A DNA stretch of 48,445 bases from Methylotenera sp. (GCF_029945705.1 NZ_JAQSDC010000008.1:1-48445), one strand, 5' to 3'. Shown: positions 19,412 through 27,053, counted from the stretch's first letter. Numbers and translations: made by a program. Notes: generated from the letters alone by a model not told the origin.

Positions 19412-22400
19412 ATGAGCACTTCTTATAAACATTACTACGGGTCTGGTTACAACCGTTGTGTTGGCTATGAATATAACTGTTATGCACGTAATATTGATCC
19501 CGTTGCAAAGAGTGATTATTTTTCTGGGCATGAAGATCAGCCCATCGTTATTGCAGTGGCTAACTTGTTAAGCAATGATAGCGATAAAAATCACGATAAA
19601 TTAATGCTCACAAGCGTGCAAGGTGCTTTAAATGGAGCCGTATCACTAGATAATGGCAACGTGACCTTTACGCCGATGGCTAACTATAATGGCCCAGCAT
19701 CATTTACCTATACCGTTTCAGACGGAAAAGGTGGGGCGACCTCAGCTACAGTCAATCTCTCAATTAGTCCTGTTAATGATCGCCCTGATGCAGTCGACGA
19801 CCACCTGGTAGCGATAACTTCTGGTAACGTGACAATTGATCCGTCAACGCTTTTAGCTAACGATAAAGATGTAGACGGCGATAAACTAATCATTACTTCT
19901 GTGCAAAGTGCTACTCATGGCACTGTTGCTTTAGTTAATGAACAAGTTGTGTTCACGCCAGATGCTGGCTACAGTGGCCCAGCTACCTTCACTTATACGG
20001 TCACTGATGGCAAAGGCGGTTGTGGTCACTTAAGCAGCGACACCGCGACTGTTTGCTTAACTATTCCTAACGTAAATGTTGCGCCTGATGCCGTCAATGA
20101 TGCAATGGATGGTAATGAAGATACGCCGTTCGTATTCTTAGCTTATACCCTATTGGATAACGATACAGATGCTAACCATGACCACTTGACAGTTGTTAGT
20201 GTGCAGGGCGCTGTCAATGGCGCAGTGGTCATGGTAAACGGAGAGGCTACCTTTACGCCCGATGCTAATTACTTTGGGCCAGCTAGCTTTACTTATACCA
20301 TTTCAGATGGCAATGGCGGCTTAGATACAGCAACCGTTAACCTAAATATTTGTGCGGTTAATGACGCGCCAACTGCCGTCAATGATGGTGTTTTTAACAC
20401 GCTTCAAGATACTAAAATTTCCTTCATACCCGCTTCACTGTTAGCCAATGATAGTGATGTGGATGCTGACGTTGTCCAAGGTGTAAGCATACAAGATGCC
20501 GTGAACGGTAAGGTTGAGTATATAAATGGAATAGTGGTTTTTACACCTAATGCAGGCTTTGCTGGAGCAGCCTCATTTACGTATACGATTTCGGATGGCA
20601 AAGGCGGTTACGACACAGCTACAGTATCAATTAATGTGCAAGGGAACACTCCCCCTCATGGAGTCAATGATGCGATGGATGGTAGTGAAGATACGCCGTT
20701 CGTATTTCTAGCTTCTACTTTATTAGATAACGATACTGATGTAAATCATGATCACCTAACTGTTGTGAGTGTTCAGGGCGCTGTTAATGGTGCAGTGGTT
20801 ATGATAAACGGTGAAGTTACCTTTACGCCCAATGCTAATTACTTTGGGCCAGCAAGCTTTACCTACACAATCTCTGATGGCAATGGCGGCTTAGATACAG
20901 CAACCGTTAACTTAAATATTTGTGCGGTTAATGACGCGCCAACTGCCATTAATGATGGCGTGTTTGTTGGCAATGAGAACTCTCCTTTGGTATTGGATTT
21001 CGCTGCTTTACTAGCTAACGACACTGACATTGATGGCGATACCCTTACTATTAGTCATGTGCAAGCGGGTGAGCATGGCACGGTAGCTATTGTTGATGGC
21101 CAAGTGGTTTTTACGCCTATCGCTAATTACAATGGCCCAGCTTCATTTACGTACACAGTAGCTGATGGTAATGGTGGATTTAGCACGGCAACTGTTAATT
21201 TAAATATCGATGCTGCAATACATACTGTTGAAGTTGCTCCAGCATCTGTCAACGTGTCGGAAGAGGGCTTGGTTGGTGGCTTGCAAGATAGTATAGGCAA
21301 CCCAGATACTACAAATGCTAGTATAGCTGAAGGCAACTTACAGATTAGTAATGCTGCGGGTAATTTGACGATTACATTATTGCAACCTAGTGAGGTGTTG
21401 ACCTCTGGTGGCGCAACTGTTACTTGGTTAGGGAGTGGCACGGAACAACTAACAGCAATGGCAGGTGCAAAAGAAGTGGCAACTGTGACTGTCGATAATT
21501 CTGGTCATTACGCATTTAATTTACTTGCACCATTGGATCACAGTGGAGTTAATATTCAGGATGTTAAATCCATCAATATTGGAGTGAGCGTAGCAGATAG
21601 TTTTGCCTCAGCCACTACTTCACTTTCTGTAAATTTTGAAGATGATGCACCAGTGGCACTCAACAGATCAGACTCTTTTGCGATGATAGATACTAACTTG
21701 CTCATCACTTTAGATACTTCAAACTCTATGAATGATTTAAGTGGCATTAATGCTGAAACACGTTTGCAAAGCGCAATTAAGTCAATAGAGCGTTTGATGG
21801 ATAGTTACGATGACTTTGGAGATATACGTGTACGCTTAATCACGTTCTCAAACAACGCAGAAACTCAAGGTTCAGAGTGGGTAACAGTTAGTGCAGCAAA
21901 AACTATTCTCGATAGCATTTTAACGACTGGCGGAACCACTAACTACGATGGTGCAATAGCCAATGCAATGACCGCGTTTAATGATCCTGGAAAAATTAGT
22001 GATGCACAGAATATTAGCTATTTCTTCTCTGATGGTAATCCAAACAGAGGTGATGGCAACAATGCGATATTATCTAACATAGGATCGAGTGTAGGTCCTG
22101 ATAATGGCATTCAATTGGCAGAAGAAGCTGTTTGGAAGAGCTTTCTGAATGACAACCAAATCAAATCGTACGCAATTGGTATGGGTGCAGGCCTGACAGA
22201 CGTCTCCTATTTGAATCCGATTGCATACGATGGGCAAGCTAGGCAAGAGATTAATGGCGTAATCGTGACGGAAATGGGGCAGTTAGACGGTGTATTAGCT
22301 AGCACGGTTAACGTGTTCCCAGGGCAATTGCTATCGGGTGGTTTGTTGGCTGCGCATGCTGGTGTAGGCGCTGATGGCGGCTATGTAAAATCTATTACCG

Positions 22401-23221
22401 TTGAAGGCGTCACCTATGCTTTTGACCCGATAACCGATACGGTCAGCAATGCTACTAATGGTTTAATGCATTTTGATACAGCCACTAGACAGCTCACCGT
22501 GACATTGAGCTCAGGTGGTCACTTTATGGTCGATATGGATCAAGGTAGCTATCAATACCAAGCGCCAGCGGTGTTATCAAACGCAATCGTTGAACATTTT
22601 GACTATGTGATTATTGATAAAGACGGTGATCAAGCCTCAGCTACAGTGACTTTTGATGTAGATAAAGCCAATGTCACTATTGGCACCACAGGTGCGGATA
22701 CACTCATAGGCGTGGCTGGTCCAGACGTGATGCTGGGTCGTGAGGGTAACGACATATTAATTGGTGGTGGCGGCAAAGATGAATTGCTAGGTGGTGATGG
22801 AGATGACACTTTGGTTGGCGGCACAGGCCTTGACACCATGTCGGGTGGCTTAGGTGCAGATACCTTCGTGTGGGCATTAGCTGATGCAGGCGTTAAAGGT
22901 AATCCTGCCATCGACATCGTGACGGATTTTGATATGGCAAGTAAAGCTTCAGGCGGCGATGTGCTTGATCTGCGCGATTTACTCGTTGGTGAAAATCATA
23001 CTTCAGGCATCGGTAATCTTGCAAGCTACTTGCACTTCGAAAAAGCAGGTGCTGATACCGTTGTCCACATCAGTGCGACAGGTGAGTTTGCTGCTGGCTT
23101 TAATGCTGCAAACGAAGTACAAAATATCACACTGCTAAATGTTGATTTGATTGCAGGCCTAGCTAATGATCAAGCAGTGATTCAAGATTTATTAACTAAA
23201 AACAAACTCACCGTGGATTAG
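19412..23221 (+). CDS. Second RTX protein: tandem cadherin/VCBS units, vWA domain, T1SS signal, no retention module
   Basis: A 1269-residue predicted type I secretion substrate. After a short Tyr/Cys-rich head (residues 1-30, Cys16 and Cys23) come six cadherin/VCBS-like units with the recurring pattern GPASFTYTxSDGxGG. A T1SS-143-like unit (about 590-735) follows, then a von Willebrand A domain with the MIDAS pattern DTSNS at 768-772, a short RTX block (about 1097-1150) and a C-terminal secretion domain closely resembling that of the giant adhesin (LRDLLVGENH, ASYLHFEKAG). Unlike its neighbour it has no N-terminal retention module and no TAAG site, so it is expected to leave the exporter fully. 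About six cysteines are unusual for this class. It could be a matrix protein or partner of the adhesin; the function is inferred. Confidence 0.9.
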   Translation: MSTSYKHYYGSGYNRCVGYEYNCYARNIDPVAKSDYFSGHEDQPIVIAVANLLSNDSDKNHDKLMLTSVQGALNGAVSLDNGNVTFTPMANYNGPASFTYTVSDGKGGATSATVNLSISPVNDRPDAVDDHLVAITSGNVTIDPSTLLANDKDVDGDKLIITSVQSATHGTVALVNEQVVFTPDAGYSGPATFTYTVTDGKGGCGHLSSDTATVCLTIPNVNVAPDAVNDAMDGNEDTPFVFLAYTLLDNDTDANHDHLTVVSVQGAVNGAVVMVNGEATFTPDANYFGPASFTYTISDGNGGLDTATVNLNICAVNDAPTAVNDGVFNTLQDTKISFIPASLLANDSDVDADVVQGVSIQDAVNGKVEYINGIVVFTPNAGFAGAASFTYTISDGKGGYDTATVSINVQGNTPPHGVNDAMDGSEDTPFVFLASTLLDNDTDVNHDHLTVVSVQGAVNGAVVMINGEVTFTPNANYFGPASFTYTISDGNGGLDTATVNLNICAVNDAPTAINDGVFVGNENSPLVLDFAALLANDTDIDGDTLTISHVQAGEHGTVAIVDGQVVFTPIANYNGPASFTYTVADGNGGFSTATVNLNIDAAIHTVEVAPASVNVSEEGLVGGLQDSIGNPDTTNASIAEGNLQISNAAGNLTITLLQPSEVLTSGGATVTWLGSGTEQLTAMAGAKEVATVTVDNSGHYAFNLLAPLDHSGVNIQDVKSINIGVSVADSFASATTSLSVNFEDDAPVALNRSDSFAMIDTNLLITLDTSNSMNDLSGINAETRLQSAIKSIERLMDSYDDFGDIRVRLITFSNNAETQGSEWVTVSAAKTILDSILTTGGTTNYDGAIANAMTAFNDPGKISDAQNISYFFSDGNPNRGDGNNAILSNIGSSVGPDNGIQLAEEAVWKSFLNDNQIKSYAIGMGAGLTDVSYLNPIAYDGQARQEINGVIVTEMGQLDGVLASTVNVFPGQLLSGGLLAAHAGVGADGGYVKSITVEGVTYAFDPITDTVSNATNGLMHFDTATRQLTVTLSSGGHFMVDMDQGSYQYQAPAVLSNAIVEHFDYVIIDKDGDQASATVTFDVDKANVTIGTTGADTLIGVAGPDVMLGREGNDILIGGGGKDELLGGDGDDTLVGGTGLDTMSGGLGADTFVWALADAGVKGNPAIDIVTDFDMASKASGGDVLDLRDLLVGENHTSGIGNLASYLHFEKAGADTVVHISATGEFAAGFNAANEVQNITLLNVDLIAGLANDQAVIQDLLTKNKLTVD

Positions 23222-23247
23222 TCAATCGATTACCTTAAATCGATTGA
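23222..23247. repeat. Inverted repeat downstream of the second RTX gene
   Basis: TCAATCGAT (23222-23230) and ATCGATTGA (23239-23247) form a perfect 9-bp stem with an 8-nt loop directly after the stop codon and ahead of the terminator. It may stabilise the mRNA 3' end. Confidence 0.5.
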
Positions 23248-23263
23248 TTTAATAAACAACGCT

Positions 23264-23296
23264 AAGCCTCTACTCTTTATGATTAGAGGCTTTTTT
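23264..23296 (+). terminator. Rho-independent terminator after the second RTX gene
   Basis: AAGCCTCTA (23264-23272) pairs with TAGAGGCTT (23284-23292) across an 11-nt loop and runs into TTTTTT. It closes the adhesin locus. Confidence 0.85.
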
Positions 23297-23331
23297 CTTG
23301 ATGGTGCCAACTCAGACCCTTACGATTTACA

Positions 23332-23361
23332 TTGGTATGATTAGGCACGGTGCGATATAAT
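23332..23361 (+). promoter_or_regulatory. Promoter of tRNA-Ser
   Basis: TTGGTA (23332-23337) and a perfect TATAAT (23356-23361) are separated by 18 bases. The predicted start near 23368 would give a leader of about 30 bases before the tRNA. Confidence 0.6.
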
Positions 23362-23400
23362 GCGTTGGTTTTCCAAGCATGTAAATCAAGTATCAAATTC

Positions 23401-23490
23401 GGATGAGTGGCTGAGCGGTTGAAGGCACCACCCTGGAAAGGTGGCACAGGGGCAACTCTGTCGAGGGTTCGAATCCCTCCTCCTCCGCCA
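23401..23490 (+). tRNA. tRNA-Ser (anticodon GGA)
   Basis: A 90-base class II tRNA with encoded CCA. The anticodon loop CTGGAAA gives GGA, reading UCC/UCU. D-arm (TGGCTGAGCGG), long variable arm and T-arm (GAGGG-TTCGAAT-CCCTC) are all recognisable. The acceptor stem pairs GGATGAG (23401-23407) with CTCCTCC (23480-23486) and has one U-C mismatch at the fourth pair, which is odd for a functional tRNA. TATCAAATT (23391-23399) just upstream is complementary to AATTTGATA (23490-23498) just downstream, so the precursor can extend the stem. The 3' end is the probable attachment site of the island that follows. Confidence 0.93.
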
Positions 23491-23621
23491 ATTTGATATT
23501 CAATGCAGTCCTAGCAAGTCCACCTTTCCATCCGCCCAACTTCTGTAATACCTCATTGGTGTACTTCTTGTACATGCCAACTCGCCTAGGCTTGGCGTAA
23601 ATCATGCCACCTAAGTTTTGA

Positions 23622-23735
23622 GGTAAGGTATTTTTACCATGCGCTATACGTAAGCAACGTGCAAGCATGATGCAACAATGGGCAGATTATTTAGACGAGC
23701 TTAAAACAGGGACAAAGATAGTGCCTTTTAAATAG
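23622..23735 (+). pseudogene. Remnant of a tyrosine integrase (C-terminal tail)
   Basis: Only the last ~37 codons remain. They end MMQQWADYLDELKTGTKIV then PFK and stop, the usual closing pattern of phage/island integrases of the P4/CP4-57 kind. A TGA interrupts the frame at 23619, and no catalytic core is present upstream, where the tRNA gene begins. It marks an old tRNA-Ser-targeted element whose integrase has been deleted. Confidence 0.6.
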
Positions 23736-23751
23736 GCTTGATTGATACAAC

Positions 23752-23786
23752 TTGACACTGCTTGACATTGTTTTATACTTGTACAA
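23752..23786 (+). promoter_or_regulatory. yefM-yoeB promoter with YefM-type TGTACA operator
   Basis: TTGACA at 23752-23757 and TATACT at 23774-23779 are spaced by 16 bases. A second TTGACA lies at 23762-23767, making a 10-bp near-repeat. The palindrome TTGTACAA at 23779-23786 contains TGTACA, the core known for YefM operators, and overlaps the -10 edge, which fits autorepression. Confidence 0.6.
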
Positions 23787-23813
23787 TATATTGAACATAA
23801 AGAGGTGGTTGTC

Positions 23814-24068
23814 ATGCAAGTTATTAGCTATTCCGAAGCACGAAATTCACTTAAAGCGGTGTTAGATAGCGTCACCAATGATGTAGACGTGACCATTATT
23901 AACCGCCGTGATGCAGATAATGCAGTAGTGATGTCACTGGACCACTACAACAGCTTAATGGAAACCTTGCACCTATTGCAAAGCCCAGCCAACGCAGCAC
24001 ATTTAGCCAAATCTATTGCCGAGCTTAAAGCAGGTAAAGCTACCGCTAAAGCCCTTGTTAAAGACTAA
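23814..24068 (+). CDS. yefM: Type II antitoxin, Phd/YefM family
   Basis: An 84-residue antitoxin that binds and neutralises YoeB and represses its own operon. It begins MQVISYSEARNSLKAVLD, the canonical YefM dimerisation and DNA-binding fold, followed by VDVTIINRRDADNAVVMSL and a flexible acidic/alanine tail that would wrap the toxin. The ATG at 23814 was chosen over the in-frame GTG at 23805 because AGAGGT at 23801-23806 is then properly spaced. Its stop overlaps the toxin ATG by one base. Confidence 0.92.
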   Translation: MQVISYSEARNSLKAVLDSVTNDVDVTIINRRDADNAVVMSLDHYNSLMETLHLLQSPANAAHLAKSIAELKAGKATAKALVKD

Positions 24069-24337
24069 TGGCACGTTCAATTTTATTTACCCCAAGCGCA
24101 TGGGCAGATTACACCTATTGGCAAAGCCAAGATAAAAAAACACTCAAACGCATTAACACCTTGATAGAAGCCACTGCGCGTGAACCTTTTAAAGGAATAG
24201 GCAAGCCTGAAGCTTTGCGAGGCGACTTAACAGGCTTTTACTCGCGGCGTATTGATGATGTGAATAGGCTGGTGTACCAAGTGACAGAAACTGAATTGCA
24301 GATTGTTGCATGTAGATACCATTACAGTGATAAATAA
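24068..24337 (+). CDS. yoeB: Type II toxin YoeB (ribosome-dependent mRNA interferase)
   Basis: An 89-residue RelE-superfamily endoribonuclease of the Txe/YoeB branch, which cuts mRNA in the ribosomal A site. The catalytic residues of E. coli YoeB (Glu46, Arg65, His83, Tyr84) have counterparts at Glu48 (GKPEAL), Arg67 (DDVNRLVY), His85 and Tyr86 (CRYHYSDK). All are present, so the toxin should be active. It is coupled to yefM by TAATG overlap. The pair probably stabilises the surrounding decayed island. Confidence 0.93.
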   Translation: MARSILFTPSAWADYTYWQSQDKKTLKRINTLIEATAREPFKGIGKPEALRGDLTGFYSRRIDDVNRLVYQVTETELQIVACRYHYSDK

Positions 24338-24440
24338 CTGTTTAGCCACACCTAGCACCAGTCTAATTAACTAGTGTGAACACCAGGCAATCTTAGCTTT
24401 GTTGGTGTGGTTTCTTAATTAAGGAGCGTGAGGGATATGT

Positions 24441-24881
24441 ATGGCTGATAATGGACTTGATGAACTTTTAAGCACTGGACAAAAGATAATCGATGATGAA
24501 CGTGACCAAATAGGTAAGGATTATTTAATATTTCAACATCAACTTAATGAAGTTTATAAGGCTTGGAATCAGCTGGAAGTAGATTATGAGGATTTAAATG
24601 TTGATAAAGCATTAAGCGACTGTTCGCCTTGCACATTTGATTATATTCAATATCAGCAAGAAATAATAACTTCAAGCTGTAGGTTAAATGATGTGCAGTC
24701 AAAGCTTATAGCTAATTTATTACAAAGAGTTAAATTTATGGGCGACGTCTCTAATTTAAGTGAAATGTACTCACAAACTGCAAGTTATTTAGAGAAACAA
24801 TGTGCTGTATATTCTGCAAAAAAAGATCACGGAGCAAGCTTTGCTAGAAAAGGCGCTGATGCGAAAAATGCTAAATATTAG
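24441..24881 (+). CDS. Hypothetical island protein, cut short by an in-frame TAG
   Basis: A 146-codon ORF preceded by GAGGG at good spacing. I do not recognise a named family. The N-terminal part is helical, acidic and glutamine-rich, with possible coiled coil (about 15-110). The end reads GASFARKGADAKNAKY and then TAG. The same frame continues without further interruption for 64 codons to 25076 in a segment that reads like ordinary coding sequence, so the original protein was probably about 211 residues. Position in the island among AlpA-like and HTH genes suggests a mobile-element accessory protein. Confidence 0.6.
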   Translation: MADNGLDELLSTGQKIIDDERDQIGKDYLIFQHQLNEVYKAWNQLEVDYEDLNVDKALSDCSPCTFDYIQYQQEIITSSCRLNDVQSKLIANLLQRVKFMGDVSNLSEMYSQTASYLEKQCAVYSAKKDHGASFARKGADAKNAKY

Positions 24882-25076
24882 CCGTTAAAAGAACTTGCAA
24901 AGAATCTAGTAAATGCAAGAAACTGGCAAAGCAGACGCAATGCAGCTATTACAATAAAGCCTGAAATTCTAAATTTAGCTAAAAATAAAGGCATACCTCT
25001 AAGCGTTGACCAAGCTGAAGAAACAATAAGAGGCTGGTTAAAAGATATGGGTTTGCCAGCAAACATACCACGTTAG
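24882..25076 (+). pseudogene. Downstream half of the amber-interrupted ORF
   Basis: In frame with 24441-24881, this 64-codon stretch starts PLKELAKNLVNARNW and ends GWLKDMGLPANIPR before TAG at 25074. Its pattern (Lys/Ala linker, NARNWQSRRNAA, IRGWLKDMG) resembles the C-terminal DNA-contacting region of small proteins often found on proteobacterial islands. Without readthrough of TAG at 24879 it has no evident start, so it is probably a remnant. Confidence 0.55.
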
Positions 25077-25141
25077 CTGATAAAGGTAATTCCTTAGCCA
25101 CTAAACGAGATATTTTACTAGTTAAATCAATGACATGATGC

Positions 25142-25167
25142 AACCTCACATTAACAACAACGAGGTT
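25142..25167 (+). promoter_or_regulatory. Inverted repeat over the ribosome-binding site of the AlpA-like gene
   Basis: AACCTC (25142-25147) is complementary to GAGGTT (25162-25167), which contains the Shine-Dalgarno sequence of the ATG at 25175. Folding would mask the ribosome-binding site; the pair could equally be a protein operator. Confidence 0.4.
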
Positions 25168-25174
25168 AAATATC

Positions 25175-25405
25175 ATGCAACAATCAATCAGTATCAATTC
25201 AGCATTACCCGACTTTGACCAATTACCCGATAGCGCGCACGTTCGTTTCCCTGTTGTAAAAGCCTTATATGATTGCAGCGCTGCCAGTGTGTGGAGGGGC
25301 GTAAAAAATTTAACCATACCAAAACCACACAAACTATTCCCTAGAACCACTTGCTGGAATGTGGGCGAATTAAAAAGTGCCTTAGTAGCAAAGGCGGTTG
25401 CTTAA
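25175..25405 (+). CDS. AlpA-like phage/island regulator
   Basis: A 76-residue winged-helix DNA-binding protein. LPDSAHVRFPVVKALYDCS, ASVWRGVKNLTIPKPHKL and TCWNVGELKSAL follow the AlpA/excisionase-like pattern, in which a recognition helix is followed by an arginine/tryptophan-rich wing. Such proteins activate integrase or excision genes of cryptic elements. The start is supported by GAGG nine bases upstream. It lies just ahead of an HTH gene, and the integrase it would serve is now only a remnant. Confidence 0.75.
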   Translation: MQQSISINSALPDFDQLPDSAHVRFPVVKALYDCSAASVWRGVKNLTIPKPHKLFPRTTCWNVGELKSALVAKAVA

Positions 25406-25407
25406 TC

Positions 25408-25704
25408 ATGACCAATAAAAAAGGCAACCCCCGCAAAGAAGCCGCCTTAATACAACTGAGCAAAGAGTTTACTGGTAACAGCGCAAAAGAACAATGTTTA
25501 CGCCTATTTAAAGCCCTCCAACAATTCAAGATTAACAGTTATGAAGCCAGCAGGTTTTTAGCCATTTACCACCCACCCGCTAGGGCGCATGAATTACGCA
25601 AAAAAGGGCATGAAATTTCTACGGTTTGGGAAACCGTAGAAGACGAAAGTGGCATATTGCACCGCGTAGGTTGTTATATATTGCGAGGTGCTAACCATGA
25701 ATAA
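25408..25704 (+). CDS. Helix-turn-helix island protein (HTH_39-like)
   Basis: A 98-residue basic protein. LFKALQQFKINSYEASRFL followed by IYHPPARAHELRKKGHEIS and HRVGCYIL matches the small winged-helix family common on beta- and gammaproteobacterial islands and phages. An in-frame start exists at 25351, but that region overlaps the AlpA-like gene; the ATG at 25408 lies two bases after its stop and gives a family-like N-terminus. It is probably a DNA-binding accessory factor; its exact role is unknown. Confidence 0.75.
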   Translation: MTNKKGNPRKEAALIQLSKEFTGNSAKEQCLRLFKALQQFKINSYEASRFLAIYHPPARAHELRKKGHEISTVWETVEDESGILHRVGCYILRGANHE

Positions 25705-25837
25705 TGACTGGTTAAAACACTTGCACATACTCTTGGCGCGACATTCATACATTGGGCTTAATGCTGATATAGCTTTTCTTAGTTTAATTGAGCTATATGG
25801 TGTTTATTGCTACCTCTCACGACTAGGGGGTGGTTAA
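25697..25837 (+). CDS. 46-codon island ORF
   Basis: A short ORF whose ATG overlaps the end of the HTH gene, giving translational coupling. It starts MNNDWLKHLHILLARHSYIG and continues with a hydrophobic middle and YLSRLGGG before the stop. The same kind of small acidic-start, aromatic-rich protein follows HTH genes on other islands as far as I recall, but no function is known. Its coding status rests on the overlap and the unbroken, plausible residue pattern. Confidence 0.5.
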   Translation: MNNDWLKHLHILLARHSYIGLNADIAFLSLIELYGVYCYLSRLGGG

Positions 25838-26087
25838 GCAATGGGGGCAAGCTAAGATAAACAAAAATCAGCAAAGGCAGGTAAGCTCGATATAGGGAGG
25901 TTCCCCGTCTTACCTTATGCTGCCACCCATGAGCCGCGCTGCGTGGTTTGCTATTGGCTTGCAGCCTTGTTTATGATTGACGCCTAGTCTTAATAGATGC
26001 TGTGAAACTACTATCAAACCCTACAGCTTAGGGGCTAGGCCAGTATTAATCATACTCATATAGCCACCACTATGTGGTAGCACTATG

Positions 26088-26948
26088 TCATTTAGAGTTT
26101 GATATTGAACTGAATGTTATCGCACTGATGACCAAAATAGCGCCTAGTATCTGCGCATGATTTGGTGGGTGGCTTTCAATTGCGGCAATAATCATAGACG
26201 TGACTGGCACTAGATTCATAAAAATAGCAGCTTTTGATGGGCCGAGTTTCGTGATGCTTGCATTCCAAAATAAGTAAGCCAATATACTTCCACCTATGGT
26301 CATGATCATCAGTGCTATAGCAGTTGAGAGTGTAGTTACAATTAATCTATCGCCTTGAGATAATGCGACAAAACTTAATGCAATAGCGCCTACCGTCATA
26401 ATCCCCGCTGTATTAGCAACGCCACTTACATCTTTAGGCATTATTTTCCGTACTAGTACGTTATAAAGAGCCCAGCTTAAATTTGCTACAAGAATGTAGG
26501 TATCTCCAATCGAGATTTTTAGATGTGCTCCTGCGCCAAGCACTACAATCGCCACGCCTATAATACCTATTGGAAACGCAATTATTTGTCTGGTTGATAG
26601 GCGCTCTTGCAGAATTAAATATCCAAGAATTGCCGTCAACAAAGGATTTAAAGCCATTATTAAAGCGCCGTTGATCGCTGAGGTGGTTTGCATGCCGAGA
26701 AAGAAAAAGAGATTAAATCCAAAAACGCCTACTATGCCTAGAGCTAAGTATTTTCTCCAATATCTAAGTGGAGTACTTTCTCTTTTAATCTGGGTAATTA
26801 ACACCATGATGATCGCTGCCAGAATATAGCGACTAGCACCTGCAATGTAAGGACCCATCTCGGCGACAACTGGCCTCGCTAAGTTGAAGTTGGCTCCCCA
26901 AAAAACAGCGGCCATGGTTGCCATCATATATGTGTTGATATTGTTCAT
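26088..26948 (-). CDS. DMT-superfamily permease (EamA domains)
   Basis: A 286-residue inner-membrane protein with about ten hydrophobic helices arranged as two EamA repeats. The first begins near MATMAAVFWGANFNLARP and the second near DTYILVANLSWALYNVL. Family members export amino acids, metabolites or drugs; the substrate cannot be read from the sequence. It lies downstream of the DUF1330 and Hsp31-like genes on the same strand, with a 105-base gap, so co-expression is possible but it may have its own promoter. Its 3' end borders the mobile island. Confidence 0.85.
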   Translation of the reverse strand: MNNINTYMMATMAAVFWGANFNLARPVVAEMGPYIAGASRYILAAIIMVLITQIKRESTPLRYWRKYLALGIVGVFGFNLFFFLGMQTTSAINGALIMALNPLLTAILGYLILQERLSTRQIIAFPIGIIGVAIVVLGAGAHLKISIGDTYILVANLSWALYNVLVRKIMPKDVSGVANTAGIMTVGAIALSFVALSQGDRLIVTTLSTAIALMIMTIGGSILAYLFWNASITKLGPSKAAIFMNLVPVTSMIIAAIESHPPNHAQILGAILVISAITFSSISNSK

Positions 26949-27053
26949 TATTTCTTATCCGTGCATTTGAAAATTATTGCAGTTTGGGAGTGCGAGACTG
27001 CGCTGGAAACTAGTTTAGCCATCCAGCAGCAGTCATCTTATGCTACAAAGTAG

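Larger units (their letters stand above)
23491..23813. other. Decayed island edge between tRNA-Ser and yefM
   Basis: These 323 bases hold no intact gene. The plus strand carries the tail of a tyrosine integrase (23622-23735). The minus strand of about 23510-23620 reads as YKKYTNEVLQKLGGWKGG, reminiscent of a recombinase or IS4-type transposase fragment but too short to assign. The antitoxin promoter and operator lie at 23752-23786. Confidence 0.6.

Noticed and set aside
9882-22917. Many minus-strand ORFs opposite the two RTX genes
   Set aside because: They are valine/threonine/alanine-rich shadows of the repetitive coding strand, duplicated wherever the sense repeats are duplicated, without start signals.
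23393-23668. Minus-strand 91-codon ORF over the tRNA gene
   Set aside because: Its C-terminal part is the antisense of tRNA-Ser, a common artefact (EEEGFEPST). Only the middle part might be a recombinase or transposase scrap.
24346-24410. CCACACC/GGTGTGG pair as terminator after yoeB
   Set aside because: The stem is only 7 bp with a loop of about 50 bases and has no usable T-run at the right place.
26066-26078. ACCAC-TAT-GTGGT hairpin between island and DMT gene
   Set aside because: A five-bp stem with a 3-base loop and no T-tract; too weak to call.
23492-26106. TTTGATATT direct repeat as definite att sites of the island
   Set aside because: Nine bases are too few, and the second copy lies inside the DMT permease gene; kept only as a weak hint.
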